Below are positions 1 through 10,649 of a DNA stretch of 64,000 bases, piece by piece (the first letter of the stretch is position 1; every line of letters starts with the position of its first letter). The notes under the pieces are model-generated. The model ran no database searches, was not told the origin of the DNA, and worked only from the letters and a program-made list of their open reading frames with translations. Location: the NCBI GenBank assembly GCA_023213395.1, contig CM041465.1, forward strand, positions 12,028,001 to 12,092,000. Direction: 5' to 3'. Position numbers and translations under genes: made by a program. This DNA is from Cycas panzhihuaensis (lineage: Eukaryota; Cycadophyta).

Positions 1-360
1 AGAGGCGGGAATAAGTAGAAAGAAGGGAAGGAGCAGTGAGAAAGATCGAAAGAACATGGCGTAAGAAAAGGGGTTGTTAAGAGAAAGAGAGGGAATAGGG
101 GTTTTGGGGTGTACATAGCCTATTGACCCTAAAGAAAGTTACATAAATAAGATATCAAGTTCTTTCAACAATGTGAAAAGCTTGTTCAAGCGAGGCATGT
201 GAAGTGTTTGGGGGTGGTGAGGTGGGACCCACGGTGACTAGGTACTAAAAATTGAGAAAATTTGTAGTATATACCAACCTAGTACAAATTGACCCGATCT
301 GATGTGCTAATCAAAATGAGGTATATACATGAGGGTAAATTTTCTCACTAACTTAAGTGG

Positions 361-462
361 AGTTATTTATTTATTTATTTATTTATTTATTTTCTCTCTT
401 TTTTTTTTTTCTTTTTTTTTCTTTTTTCCCTTTTTTTTTCTTTCCTTTTTTTTTTTTAATTG
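361..462. repeat. TTTA microsatellite and pyrimidine tract in D leader
   Basis: A (TTTA)n run is followed by about 70 bases made almost only of T and C, so the element's sense (minus) strand is purine-rich here. The equivalent tract in copy 2 is at 53031-53134 and differs in length. Open frames rich in Lys on minus or Phe on plus are artefacts of this tract. Confidence 0.9.
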
Positions 463-1098
463 AGGTGGCTTCTGTCTTAACCTACCAACCACTAAACAAG
501 GTGTGCTTGGTCTTATAAGCCTACCGATAAGCTGTAGAAGTTTAGGTAGGTAGCTTTGTAGTGTAGCGCTAACCACTACACTACAAGACTTGGTGATCGA
601 TGGTTGCTATCTTTGGAAAAGGATTAAGACACGAAGATGGGGTCCTCTTATATGCAGAAGATGCGTAGAGGCACCTGCTGTAGCGAGTTCTATCAGGGGC
701 TTCGCTCGGGGTGATACTCTAATCCTTCACCTTGAGGGCATGAGTGCCGGTGTCGCTTAGCGAATAATGAGAACCTGCGATACCTAGGAAAGGAGGTAGG
801 AGGGAGAAAAGTAGTCGTCCAGTGATGTTATCTACCTTTAAGATATAAATCAATGCCAGAATCGAAAAATAGAAATGAAATTAAAACAAGATAATGAGCG
901 AGGGATAAAGTACTAGAGTTACAGGGAAAAGAATTTCCCTTTTCTCCGATGCTTGGGCGTCGATACCATTCCTCAATCTTCATGGAGAGAGTACTAAGTG
1001 AAGGTCTTCCCTCGATATCTACTAGGGTAAAGAGTACTCAATCGATAGGAAAAAAAAAAATTTACGGACTTTTGTGCGACCTCCATGATCTTGGCGTA

Positions 1099-1109
1099 GC
1101 TCGATACCA
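1099..1109 (-). other. Primer binding site of D copy 1 (initiator tRNA-Met type, degenerate)
   Basis: Reading the minus strand, the bases just inside the 5' LTR resemble the plant initiator tRNA-Met PBS TGGTATCAGAG; copy 2 has it intact at 53801-53811. Two bases separate PBS and LTR end. In copy 1 the inner end of the site is altered. Confidence 0.7.
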
Positions 1110-1111
1110 CT

Positions 1112-1481
1112 TGGGACGTTTCTTCTCATGGATACTCTTAAGATAGCGAGAGAATTTGACAATCGCGGACGTTTTCTTATCAATAGAGCAAACAAGGTGA
1201 CCAAGAGCTTCACGGGAACACTAGAGTGCTAAATGATCACTAAAAGATAGAAAGTCTGTGACCTGATCTTTATAAAAATGTTCTATCAAGATAACCATCA
1301 TTTATAATTTATGACCCTTATATAGACAAAATAGGGTCTTATACATATAATCTATTGGTGGCCTAAGCGGCCTTATATTCTATTAAACAGTAGTGCCCAT
1401 GCATACTATTGGTCTATTAGATGATACATGCACAAAGTTCCATAGTGGTTTACATAACTTAGCTGTATAAGTTATGTAACA
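1112..1481 (-). repeat. 5' LTR of chromovirus D, copy 1
   Basis: The 370-bp LTR begins TGTTACATAAC and ends CGTCCCA on the minus strand. It aligns along its length with the D LTRs at 47744-48117 and 53814-54187. TTTAC follows it at 1482-1486, the same pentamer that flanks both ends of the complete copy. Confidence 0.92.
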
Positions 1482-1486
1482 TTTAC
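1482..1486. other. Target-site duplication TTTAC of the D insertion
   Basis: The pentamer directly follows the outer end of the D 5' LTR. The same pentamer lies at both ends of the complete D copy (47739-47743 and 54188-54192). Confidence 0.85.
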
Positions 1487-4400
1487 TGCAAAAATTATAA
1501 GTTAGTCCATAAAAAATAGTCTTCTTAAGATATCGTAATATATGTTTAGCAGCTTTCCAATGTGATTCATATGGGTTTTGTATATAACGTAAGCATAAAG
1601 CAATAGCATAAGATATATCAGGGTAGGTATGAGTTAAATAAATAAGACTACCAATTAGTTGTCTATATAATGTTGGATCACATAAAGGTGTAGGACAATT
1701 AGTAGATAATTTTACTCCTAATTGTAATGGATTTGAGACAGGTTTAGCATTTTCCATGTTAAATCATTTAATTAAGTCTAAAATATATTTAGGTTGAGAT
1801 ATAGTTATTTTTGAATTATGTTGATAAATTTGTAATCCAAGAAAGTAATGAAGTAGACATAAATCGGTCATTTCAAATTTGTTCATTAAAGTAGTTTTTA
1901 AATGATGAATGCTATTTGTTGATAATCCAATAATGATGATATCATCAACATATAGGATTAAAATAGTAATATTTTCATTTTCATGTTTGAAATAAAGATT
2001 TGGATCACTAATACATCTAGTGTATCTAATTTTAATTAAATAATCATCAACTTTAGTATACCAAGCTCAATGAGCTTATTTTAATCCATAAATAGATTTC
2101 TTTATTTTATACACTAGATTAGGATTTTCAATAAAGCCAAGTAGCTGAGATATATAGATCTCTTGTTTGAGATCACCATTCAAAAAAACACTCTTGATAT
2201 CCATTTGGTAGATTTCCCAACCAAATTTGGCTGTAAGAGTAATAATTATTTTAATCGTGTTCATCTTTGCAACAGGAGCAAAGGTTTCATTATAATCTAT
2301 ACCATCTATTGGTGAAAATCTTTTTGCGACTAGGCGAGCTTTATATTTTTCAACTGCACATGTTGAGTTGTATTTTGTTCTATAAACCCATTTAAAATCA
2401 ACTACATTTTTCCCAAGTGGGAGAGGTATGAGATCCCAAGTTGAATTTTTAATTAAAGCGTCAAATTCAACCTACATAGCTTCCTGCCATATAGGACTAT
2501 TGCTAGCTTGCTTAAAGGTTTTGGGATCATTATTATCCATTATTTTAACCATTAAGGTAAAGTTAGCATGTTGTTTCTAGGTACGTGTTAAATGCGGTAT
2601 ACGAAGGATTACCTACATCGGATCTAATGTCGTGAGTGTTTTCTTTGCCCAAGCAGGTTGTTTATTGGTAACTATTTCGATAATTCTGATTGATTTGAAG
2701 AGCTAGCACGAGAGGAAGGATCTATTTCTGTAGGTTCATATAGAGTCTAATTTTAGACTTGAGTTGATAAGGATTCTATAATTTTTGGATCGACTTGCTT
2801 GTCAGAAGGGTCAACCAAATAAGTGTTGGTTAACAAATTTTCAATCAGAAGTTCTACATAAGTAGTGGTTGAAGTAGATCTTTCTTCATCAAATATTACG
2901 TCACGCAAAATTAAAATTTGATGTGTAACTGGATCCAAGAGTCTATAAGCTTTACTTTCTTTATTGTATCTAATGAAGATGTATTTTTGACTCAAGATCT
3001 AGTTTCTTACGTTTTTCTTTAGGGATATGTCCCCACGCAATACTTCCAAAGATTTGTAAATGATTGACTGAAGGTTTTCTTCCAGACCATTTTTGTTCTA
3101 GAGTGACATTTTGTAAACATTTGTTGGGTAAACGATTTAGTAGATAGTTAGAACAGTTAATTTCTTCTTCCCACAACTTTAGCTCAAGATTCTTTGCATG
3201 TAACATGCGGAGTAAATCTCAACAAAATCTGGTTCTTGCATTCGGCAATCTGGTTTTGTTGAGGAATGTATGTAATGAAATGTTGAAACTGAATTCCATG
3301 CTTCTTACAAAAAGAAGTGAATTTGCCACTTAAATATTCCTTGACATTATCAGATCTAAAAATTTTAATTTTTGAGTTTGATTAGTTTTCAACAAGTAAT
3401 TTGAATTCAACAAAAATATCAAACACTTGACTACGTGTTTTGAGTGTATAAACCCAACATTTTCTTAAATAATAATCAATACATGTAATGAAATAATGTG
3501 AACCAGAGTAGGACGTTACATGAAATGGTCCATATATGTTAGAGTGAACAAGTTCAAGTGGAATTATTGCTCTGAATTGAGTTTTATGTGGAAACGGGTC
3601 AATGTGTTGCTTACCTATTATGCAGGCTTCGTAGACACCATAAACAATGTTTAAGGATGGAAGACCATGAACCATATCATGTCTTTTAAGATATTATAAT
3701 TTTCCATAACTAGTATAGCCAAATCGTGCATGCCAAAGTTTGCTAAATGAATCAGATTTGATAACAAAGGCACTAAAGGGTTTTGATTTGTTATTTTGTA
3801 GACTTGTTAAACTATAGAGACGTGCTATGATCAACAGGTCCTGAAGTAATACATTTAAATTTGTTTAATGGTTCCTTACTGATAAATTTATCTTTCCAGA
3901 ATTTGATGAAAAGCTCTTTTTGGTATATTTGATAAACTGAAAGAAGGTTTGGTAATAGACTAGGTACGTAGAAAACATCTTTTATTGATCCATCCTTTAA
4001 GGTAACATCACTTAATCCTTTGACTTTAAGTTAGGTACCACTTCCAAAAGAAATCTTTTCTTCAGAGTTCGTTTCAAATTGATAAGTGGATAAGTTTTTC
4101 CGGTGTCCTGTCATATGATAGGATGCTTTGGAGTCAAGAATCCATTGTGGTAGTTGATTAGTTGGGACAAAAAATACAAAAGTTGTTGTCATTAGAGAAT
4201 GATTATGAGTTTGTTGTTAGGTTTATGGTCGGGATTGAGTTTAATTTTATAATCCCTTGGAAGCCTTCCACGCTTCTGAAGCTATTATACTTCTATAGAC
4301 ATCAATAGTATGGCATTTTTTATGATAATAGGTACAACTAGTGTTTTGAGAAGTATTTACATTGTTCCAATTAGGAAAGGACTGGTTAGGAGTATTCTGA

Positions 4401-5196
4401 TATTTAGATGGACCAGAATATTTAATATTGTTTTAGGAAATAGATTGAGAACCTCTATGAAGTTTTTGAATTTTTGGATTACTATTAAAAATGTTCTGTT
4501 ATTTATTTTTATTTTGCAGCTTAGTTTTAGAAAATAAAGCTTGGGAAGGATCTTTTAAAATCCCTGTTTGAATTAACATTATTTGATGTTTGATCAGTTG
4601 GTTTGTCAACTGATTGAATGTTATAGGAGGATTGCCAGCTTCTTATCTGGCAGTTTTGAAGAAATTAAATTATTTTGGTAACTTGTTTATTACAAGACGT
4701 ACAAGTGTATCGTCATCTTTAGCATGAGTGATTATTTTTTCAGTATCACCTTCTTTAGTTTTAGATTTGATACAGTTACCTAGATCTTTATTAATTAATT
4801 AAATTTTACATAAAAAATCTTTAACATTAGAAAAATCATCATAAGTAAGGTCATACAATTACTGTTCTAAGACAACCAATTGATGTGTGTCGACCTTATC
4901 ATATTTTTCCTTAAGTGTGTTCCAAACAGTGGCTAGTTTATCTATTTCAGAGAACTGCCTACTGATTTCTAGTGAAAGTGTGTTCAATATGGTGCCTAGG
5001 GCTGCATCTGAGTTCATTAGATATACCATATAACTTTCTGAAGTTGCATCAGTTAGTTTTTTAAATTCACCTGTCACATATCTCCATATCTTTTGTTGTT
5101 TAAGCTAATGGGATATGTGATTCCTCCAGTCGGCATAGTTTGAGCTGGTTAATACTAGAATTGGAACGCAGGTGTGGTCCCTGGCATTAAATCCAT
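1487..5196 (-). pseudogene. Copia A gag-pol polyprotein, copy 1 (degenerate)
   Basis: Reading minus: gag begins at an ATG at 5196 and shows the gag core around 4860-5140. A zinc knuckle near 4290-4330 has two of its cysteines replaced by Tyr. The protease is at about 4020-4160, with DSKA where DSGA is expected. GAG-pre-integrase and integrase lie at about 2970-3690. Reverse transcriptase lies at about 1760-2600, with an intact YVDD box near 1930-1950. The start of the RT-RNase H connection is at 1487-1757, where D interrupts it. Several stops and frameshifts break the frame, so it cannot make a full polyprotein. When intact such a protein forms virus-like particles and copies and integrates the element. 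Confidence 0.9.
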
Positions 5197-5689
5197 ATTG
5201 GGAATTATCAAACTTGATTGAAGATTAATGGTAGGTGAAAAAATAATCACTTAGTAAGATTACTAATCATCATATTAACATTTAATAGGCATAATTCATG
5301 AATAAAAAAGAAAGCATTACAACAAGTATTACTAGCTTTTCCCTTAAATAAAAATCACATGTTCTTAAACAAATAGTCCTCCTTAAGAGATAGTCCCCTT
5401 TGATCTAAGAAATAAATAGTCCCTTTTAAAATAAAAAGTCACCCTTTAAAAATAAGTGTTCACTTAAAAAGTTTAAATTCCAAGAATATTAAAATTATAA
5501 ATCATAAAATTTGGAATTAAAGCAATTAATTATATGTTGCAATTGATTTAGTTAGATGCTTTAAGATGAAAATAATTTTAAAGATATCAAACTAATTTTC
5601 AAGATATTTGTAAAAATATTAATTGTCCTTAAATAATTAATCTTTATTTTGAAAAAATATAGGTATATAAATGTAAATAAAAGGTATTG

Positions 5690-5788
5690 AATTTTAATAT
5701 CATACGGTTTAATAATCCACGTATCAGATATTAGACTGATAAGAACAGATGCTACACTTGATCTTAGCCAAAAGGCCAAGAAAGGTAT
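5690..5788 (-). pseudogene. U2 snRNA-like 5' domain inside the copia A leader
   Basis: On the minus strand this starts ATACCTTTCTTGGCC, followed by TTTTGGCTAAGATCAAG, the hallmark 5' end of U2 spliceosomal RNA. The branch-site recognition region reads GTAGCA where U2 has GTAGTA. Stem IIa (ATCAG with CTGAT) can form. The IIb position keeps a short helix (ATACG with CGTAT) though its loop differs from U2. The similarity stops after GATATTAAAATT; the Sm site and 3' hairpins of U2 are not seen. It lies in sense with the retrotransposon. I read it as a captured or degenerate U2 fragment, not a working snRNA gene. The matching copy is at 58390-58487. Confidence 0.8.
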
Positions 5789-6167
5789 TGATCTAGGCTT
5801 TATTAATAGTATACATATATATAATCTTATAATGAGTGTTTTAAAGGTGATATATACCTTATATATGGCATATAAACAAATAGAATATAAGGTAAGATAT
5901 TAGGCAGGGGGAATAGTTTATTTTGATTTTATAATTAAATGTGATAATATATAAGGGAGGGGGGGAGGAGTCTTTTGTAATGATGAATTAAATGTCATGC
6001 AGTAAGGAAATGTTGATTTTAAGTATTAAAGGTTAATTGAAGGGGAGCAGATATTGATTTTAATTTGTAAATTAAATGTTATAAATGAGAGTTTATAAGG
6101 TATAGGGGGGGTTTGTAAATAAAATGTATCCTAAAGTTTAATAATCATAATCCTTAGGTTTAATTAA

Positions 6168-6169
<2 letters not shown>

Positions 6170-6201
<32 letters not shown>

Positions 6202-6222
6202 AGAGAGAGAGAGAGAGAGAGA
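6170..6222. repeat. TA/GA compound microsatellite
   Basis: About 14 TA units are followed by about 10 GA units in the copia A leader. The same locus in copy 2 (58865-58970) has about 40 TA units. Confidence 0.95.
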
Positions 6223-7552
6223 TGATATTGAAACACAAATTAGCGAGCAGACCTGATAAAAGATTGAATATTATAAAAGTAAATTAAAATTATCAAATAA
6301 TTGAAATCCAGGGGCAGAAACGAAACCCTACCTATTTTTCTCTGCACGGCGACGTCGAGGGTTTGCAACCAGTGTTTCTCAATCTTCTTCATGGCGGCTT
6401 CATCTTAAAGATTGATGGGTGACCAATCTATTTTTCATTCTGAGCGGGAGATATCATGCTAAGATGGGTGGGATGAGGTGTAAGTTCTTCTGCAAGAGGC
6501 ATCTTCGACTTGTTTAAGGTCAAAGATCACAGTAGTTTAAGGCCTTAGGATCCTGTTTCTATGCTCTCGTACATCCAAGATCCTTATCTTCTATCGATGA
6601 CCTATCTTCCTCTTCATTCATTTCTTCGTTCTTCTATTTTCTTTTTCCAAGGTTAGAGGGTTCATTTGCTTCTTTGCCTTCTAACTTTATTGCATTTGAT
6701 TGATGAAGTTGTTCTATTTGGGGTTGTTTTTCCAAGAGGCCTTTTTTAACTACTGATGTTGGATTTCATCTCCCTTTCAGGCATTTCTAAAGCGTTTAGA
6801 ATCCAGACTCCAGGGATTGATTAAAGCTCTTCTATATGCCACTATAACTTCATAGAATAAACATGTCTATTACATTTGACATAAAAAAATGCCATGGCCT
6901 CTTGAGCCTCTTCTCCCTGCATAATTATGGATGGCATATGAACCTTTGGCGAATTCATAAAACTTCTTTGTTGGCAGCTTTATCCTTTAGTGGATTCATT
7001 AGAAATTATATTTTCATTACCGTCAACAGATTCTCCCACAATAGAAGGTATTACACCATTGTGTTTTGAGATTGATTATACTGAACTTCTATGTCCATCA
7101 ATAGAACTAACTTGAACAACTTGTTTGCTGCATATTTCTTTCAATAAAATACTAGTATCTTCAGAGGCTGTGTTTCTGCATCTCTTAGTGAGATGGTGTC
7201 AAACATGGATGGTATTTATGGAGATGAAGGTAGGGTTGCCCCAGAAAAATTGTTGAGTTCTGTTGAATAGGACTTGGATGACAATAAAGCATGCCCTTTA
7301 GGCAGTCAGAAGCATATGAATTTGACATGTCCACCTCCTTTAGGCTCTACAACTCTTTCTACATCTAATCCAATTATAAAATACTAAGATAGCTCTCTTA
7401 CAGATCAACAAGGAGTGAAAAGTAGTAGGCCTCTTGAGCCCTAGCAGCCCCTAGAGAGCCTCTAGATACAACAACTATTGTTGAGGTTGTCAATGTGATA
7501 TCTTACTAGTATGTGAATAAGACTGAATGGACGGAGGGTTGGCTAAATTTAT

Positions 7553-7565
7553 GGCTCTAATACTA
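7553..7565 (-). other. PBS of copia A, copy 1 (mutated)
   Basis: On the minus strand TAGTATTAGAGCC directly abuts the LTR end. It matches the initiator tRNA-Met PBS TGGTATCAGAGCC apart from two transitions (G to A, C to T). Confidence 0.75.
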
Positions 7566-8008
7566 TGATAGAATAGGCACATGTATAATATCTCCTAGAT
7601 CACATAGGCAAGAAATTATAGAAAAATTAACATTACACATATACATAGGGTTGACAGGTGGAAAAACCCTTCTAGGGAAGAAAAACCACCTCATAAATCT
7701 AAAATTTTGTTATGAAGAAAATCTATACATAAACCATAAGTAAAACTACCTATAAAAGACAAAACTAGCCTTTGAAAAGGGCTTTAGATAGCCTCCTAGA
7801 TTCTCGGAACCATCTCCTTGAATCTAGGAGAAGTATTAATATCAAGAAAGGTTCATTGAAATGGGCAATTGTGCATTTCAATGACCTTCCATAATCATAA
7901 AATAAAACTCTAAACATTTAACATTAGAATCACTTAAATCATAATTTACACATGTGACTTAAATAATAACTTAAGAATAACATAAAAGTGACATTAATAC
8001 TTCTAATA
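7566..8008 (-). repeat. 5' LTR of copia A, copy 1
   Basis: The 443-bp LTR ends CTATTCTATCA on the minus strand and starts TATTAGAAG, a change from the TGTTAGAAG seen in the 3' LTR at 46752-47194. ATTGG follows at 8009-8013. It carries the hairpin arms (CATTGAAATG with CATTTCAATG) that the copia B LTR also has. Confidence 0.9.
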
Positions 8009-8446
8009 ATTGGAAATGAAATAGATGGCATTACTTGGCTTCAATTAGAATTGAAAAGTAACTTTGAGATGATAGATCTTGGATTGATCTGTTAAATTTT
8101 TAGAATTAAAGTTTGGCAAGAATCGGGACACATATTTCTCACTCAAACAAAGTATGCCAATGAGATCTTATAAAGATTTAGGATGACAAGATATAAGCTA
8201 ATACTGATTCCTATGCAGATAAGAACCAAGCTAATCTTAGATGAATAAGGAAGGCTTTTTTATCCTACTTTGTACTAGCAGTTAGTTAGGAGCCTCATTT
8301 ATCTCACTCGTAGTTGATAGAATATTTCATATGTAATAGGGATCTACTCTAAGTATATGTCATAACCTAAAGCATCACATTAGAAAGATGCTACTAGGAT
8401 CCTTAAATATATTTATGGCATATATTAATTTGGTCTTGAATACAAC
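8009..8446 (+). pseudogene. Copia C reverse transcriptase slice, copy 1
   Basis: Plus-strand translation gives the part of copia RT just after the active site: IGNEIDGITWLQLEL, then words such as FEMIDLGL, IFLTQTKYANEIL and SLIYLTRS. It is wedged between the 5' LTR of A and the 5' LTR of B, and continues the reading that breaks off at 46751 in C. Several stops interrupt it. Confidence 0.8.
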
Positions 8447-8867
8447 TGCTAGAAAAGTTAATGTTACTTTTTAAGGTTAATGTTATAAAGTTATAATGTT
8501 TAATTATTATTCATTATGTAAAGTTCATTGAAATGAGTAACTACCCATTTCAATGAACCTTTCACTTCTTAAAAAGCCTCTCCTAGAATCTAGGAGAGAG
8601 GGAGAATTTGTCTAGTTGTCCTAAGCCTATCTTAAGGCTGGTCTTAAACCTTTGGCGAGTATGTAGGAGGTATTCTTAGTCAGTTCTGATTCTCATGGCT
8701 ATGTAAAGGTTTTCAGCGAATAGAATTTCTCTTTTAGAGGTGGTTTTTCTTCCCCAAAAGGGGTTTTCCATCTGCCAATAATGTGTATCAGTGTAATGTC
8801 CTTTTGTCATTAGTTTATGCTTTACATTTAACACTGATGATATTGCATATGATACCAATCTTTAACA
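8447..8867 (+). repeat. 5' LTR of copia B, copy 1
   Basis: The 421-bp LTR starts TGCTAGAAAAG (the 3' LTR has TGTTAGAAAGG) and ends TTTAACA immediately before the PBS. It contains a 13-bp perfect inverted repeat (8523-8535 with 8546-8558) and a second palindrome around CTCTCCTAGA near 8577-8600. Confidence 0.93.
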
Positions 8868-8880
8868 TGGTATCAGAGCT
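8868..8880 (+). other. PBS of copia B, copy 1
   Basis: TGGTATCAGAGCT directly follows the LTR end. It matches the complement of the 3' end of plant initiator tRNA-Met, the usual primer for copia elements. Confidence 0.92.
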
Positions 8881-10649
8881 AGGTCAATCAACATCCTCCT
8901 AGTGTATTCTCATCATTCTTCTAAAAATCCCAGTATCATGGTAGCAATGATTTTGATCATGTAGCACTCCAAGCAACATACTGTCATTGTTGAAGATAAC
9001 ATCTCATGTTCCTCTAAGCCCATGCCATTACTCCCCTGTTTACACTACTATGTCATCAAAGTAGAAGCCAAAGTACATACTGGAGAAGGTACCAATGGAC
9101 CAACTATCCATGACTCATCATTGTTTAAACAACTCATTAACAAAAACTAAGAAGGAGTTGGTGGCGGCGGTTTGAAACGCCATTACAGAGATGGCTATGG
9201 ACTTGAGAGGATTCAAATTTTTTAAGTTCTATTATCGTTGATAAATGCCAACAAGTGATTCACTTCCAGACAAAGAAGAAACCAGTCGATGATTGAACAG
9301 TAAGACAGAGGAGATGCCAACACTGAGAACTAAAAGATCTTTATCGCTGAACCGAAAATCCCATTACCAGAGGTGACACCATTAGAGTCCTCACACTATT
9401 ATGGAGTCACGCTGAGGAAATAAGATACACAAATCAATGAGATCTTCTGATAAATGAAGCTGCTATGCCTACCAGTCGACCTCTACTCTTAGACGGAGAA
9501 CAAAAACAAATCGAATGATGTTAGTCGTCACCTCTGTCCACCCTACCTGCTTCATTCGAGTTGATGCTCTTGCACAACTCCTCCCATTGAAAAAATCCTA
9601 GAGTAATTATTACACTTTGAGAACTTTGGTTGACCCGCTAACTAGAACAATATCGTGGCCATCGTCGCCAAATGCCATTACTACTGAACCCCACTAAACA
9701 ACACCATTCAAAGACTGAAATCTCATACCTGCTACCTCGAAGCGAAGAGAAAAATGATTAAGTAGGGTTTCATCCCTAAACATGGACTCCAAAATAAAAG
9801 TTTTCTTTATTACAACTTCTTTCGGGTCTGTGCATTGCTCTTCCTGCTTATTACACTTTAACAATTAATCAAATGATTTATCCTGATCCCCTTACACTTT
9901 AATCAATGGTATTTAATCAATGACTTACCAAACCCCTCCCTTATAGAATTTATTTCAATATTTTTCCATCAATACTTTCATTCAAAATATCTCTTAGGGT
10001 TATTCACCTCACTAGTTGTCCCCTTAGGATAATTATTTAATCAATTTAAACTGAGTACTTAACTAAACCAAATATAGTTAATTTCTAAAATGAGTAAAAC
10101 CCCCACTTTTTGACTTAATTAAATCATAATATTAATACCCCCTCCCCTTAATTATTTAATTTTAAACCATATGATTTAAATGCTAGATTATAATCATAAA
10201 CCCTCCACTTATCTATCATTTAATAAATCCATAGTAAAACTTTAGGATTTCTTAAATTAACTTGTTTTCTTACTTAAATCATTTATCAACTTGATACCTT
10301 TTCAAAAATTAAGGGGAATATTTATCATTAATTTTTTTTTCTCTAAGGGATGATATTTACATAAATTATCTAAATCAATAGCAATGACCCTAAGCATGTT
10401 TTCATGTCCCTACCACAAATATTTGATTAAATGTCTATATTAATTATGAATGGAAAATTAAAGGATACCTTTAATGTTCAGTGGTTATTAATGAATTTTG
10501 TGACCTATTAATTCACCTACAGTCAAACTTGTCAAACCTCTTTCAAGAGAATCTCTAATCATCTATAGTCAACTTGTCAAAACCACTTTTAAGAGGATCT
10601 CTAATCATCATTTTGTTTCCATAATAGCACTCATGTAAAGTTTAACTCC
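8881..10649 (+). other. Long 5' leader of copia B, copy 1
   Basis: About 1.77 kb lie between PBS and gag. The first 900 bases have mixed composition and contain broken open frames in which I recognise no family. The remainder is AT-rich with C-run words. The length parallels the leader of A, but no U2-like segment is present. Confidence 0.55.

Larger units (their letters stand above)
1..1481 (-). mobile_element. Chromovirus D copy 1, 5' leader and 5' LTR (cut by window edge)
   Basis: Minus-strand Ty3/gypsy fragment. From right to left it holds the 5' LTR (1112-1481), a PBS and about 1.1 kb of untranslated leader. The gag start codon of the matching copy 2 lies at 52641, 15 bases outside the homologous left edge, so gag of this copy begins just beyond the window. 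No coding sequence is expected here, and small open frames in the leader follow low-complexity DNA. The full-length sister copy is at 47744-54187. Confidence 0.88.
5197..7552 (-). other. Long 5' leader of copia A, copy 1
   Basis: About 2.36 kb separate gag from the PBS, unusually long for a copia element. The leader holds a U2 snRNA-like segment (5690-5788), a TA/GA microsatellite (6170-6222) and moderately complex DNA. Small open frames (for example plus 6863-7069) have no family resemblance. To my eye most of it does not align with the leader of the related copia B, apart from a short TAGGGTTTC-containing word and C-run-rich AT DNA. I see no convincing coding exon. Confidence 0.6.
1482..8008 (-). 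mobile_element. Copia element A, copy 1 (minus strand, 3' end outside)
   Basis: Ty1/copia element read on the minus strand: 5' LTR 7566-8008, PBS, a 2.4-kb leader, then gag-PR-IN-RT-RNase H running left. It is broken at 1487 where D inserted into the RNase H region, and the missing 3' end and 3' LTR would lie left of the window. Domain order PR-IN-RT-RH fixes it as copia. A and B are related in gag and pol but differ in leader sequence. Its 5' LTR is followed by ATTGG, the same TSD seen at both ends of copy 2. Confidence 0.9.

Noticed and set aside
361-462. CRISPR-like or satellite array
   Set aside because: It is simple-sequence DNA without spacer structure, and the window is plant nuclear DNA.
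540-600. tRNA-like word (GCTAACCACTACACTACAAG, read in reverse) in the D leader
   Set aside because: It resembles an A-box region weakly, but no cloverleaf or B box can be drawn, and the sequence differs in copy 2.
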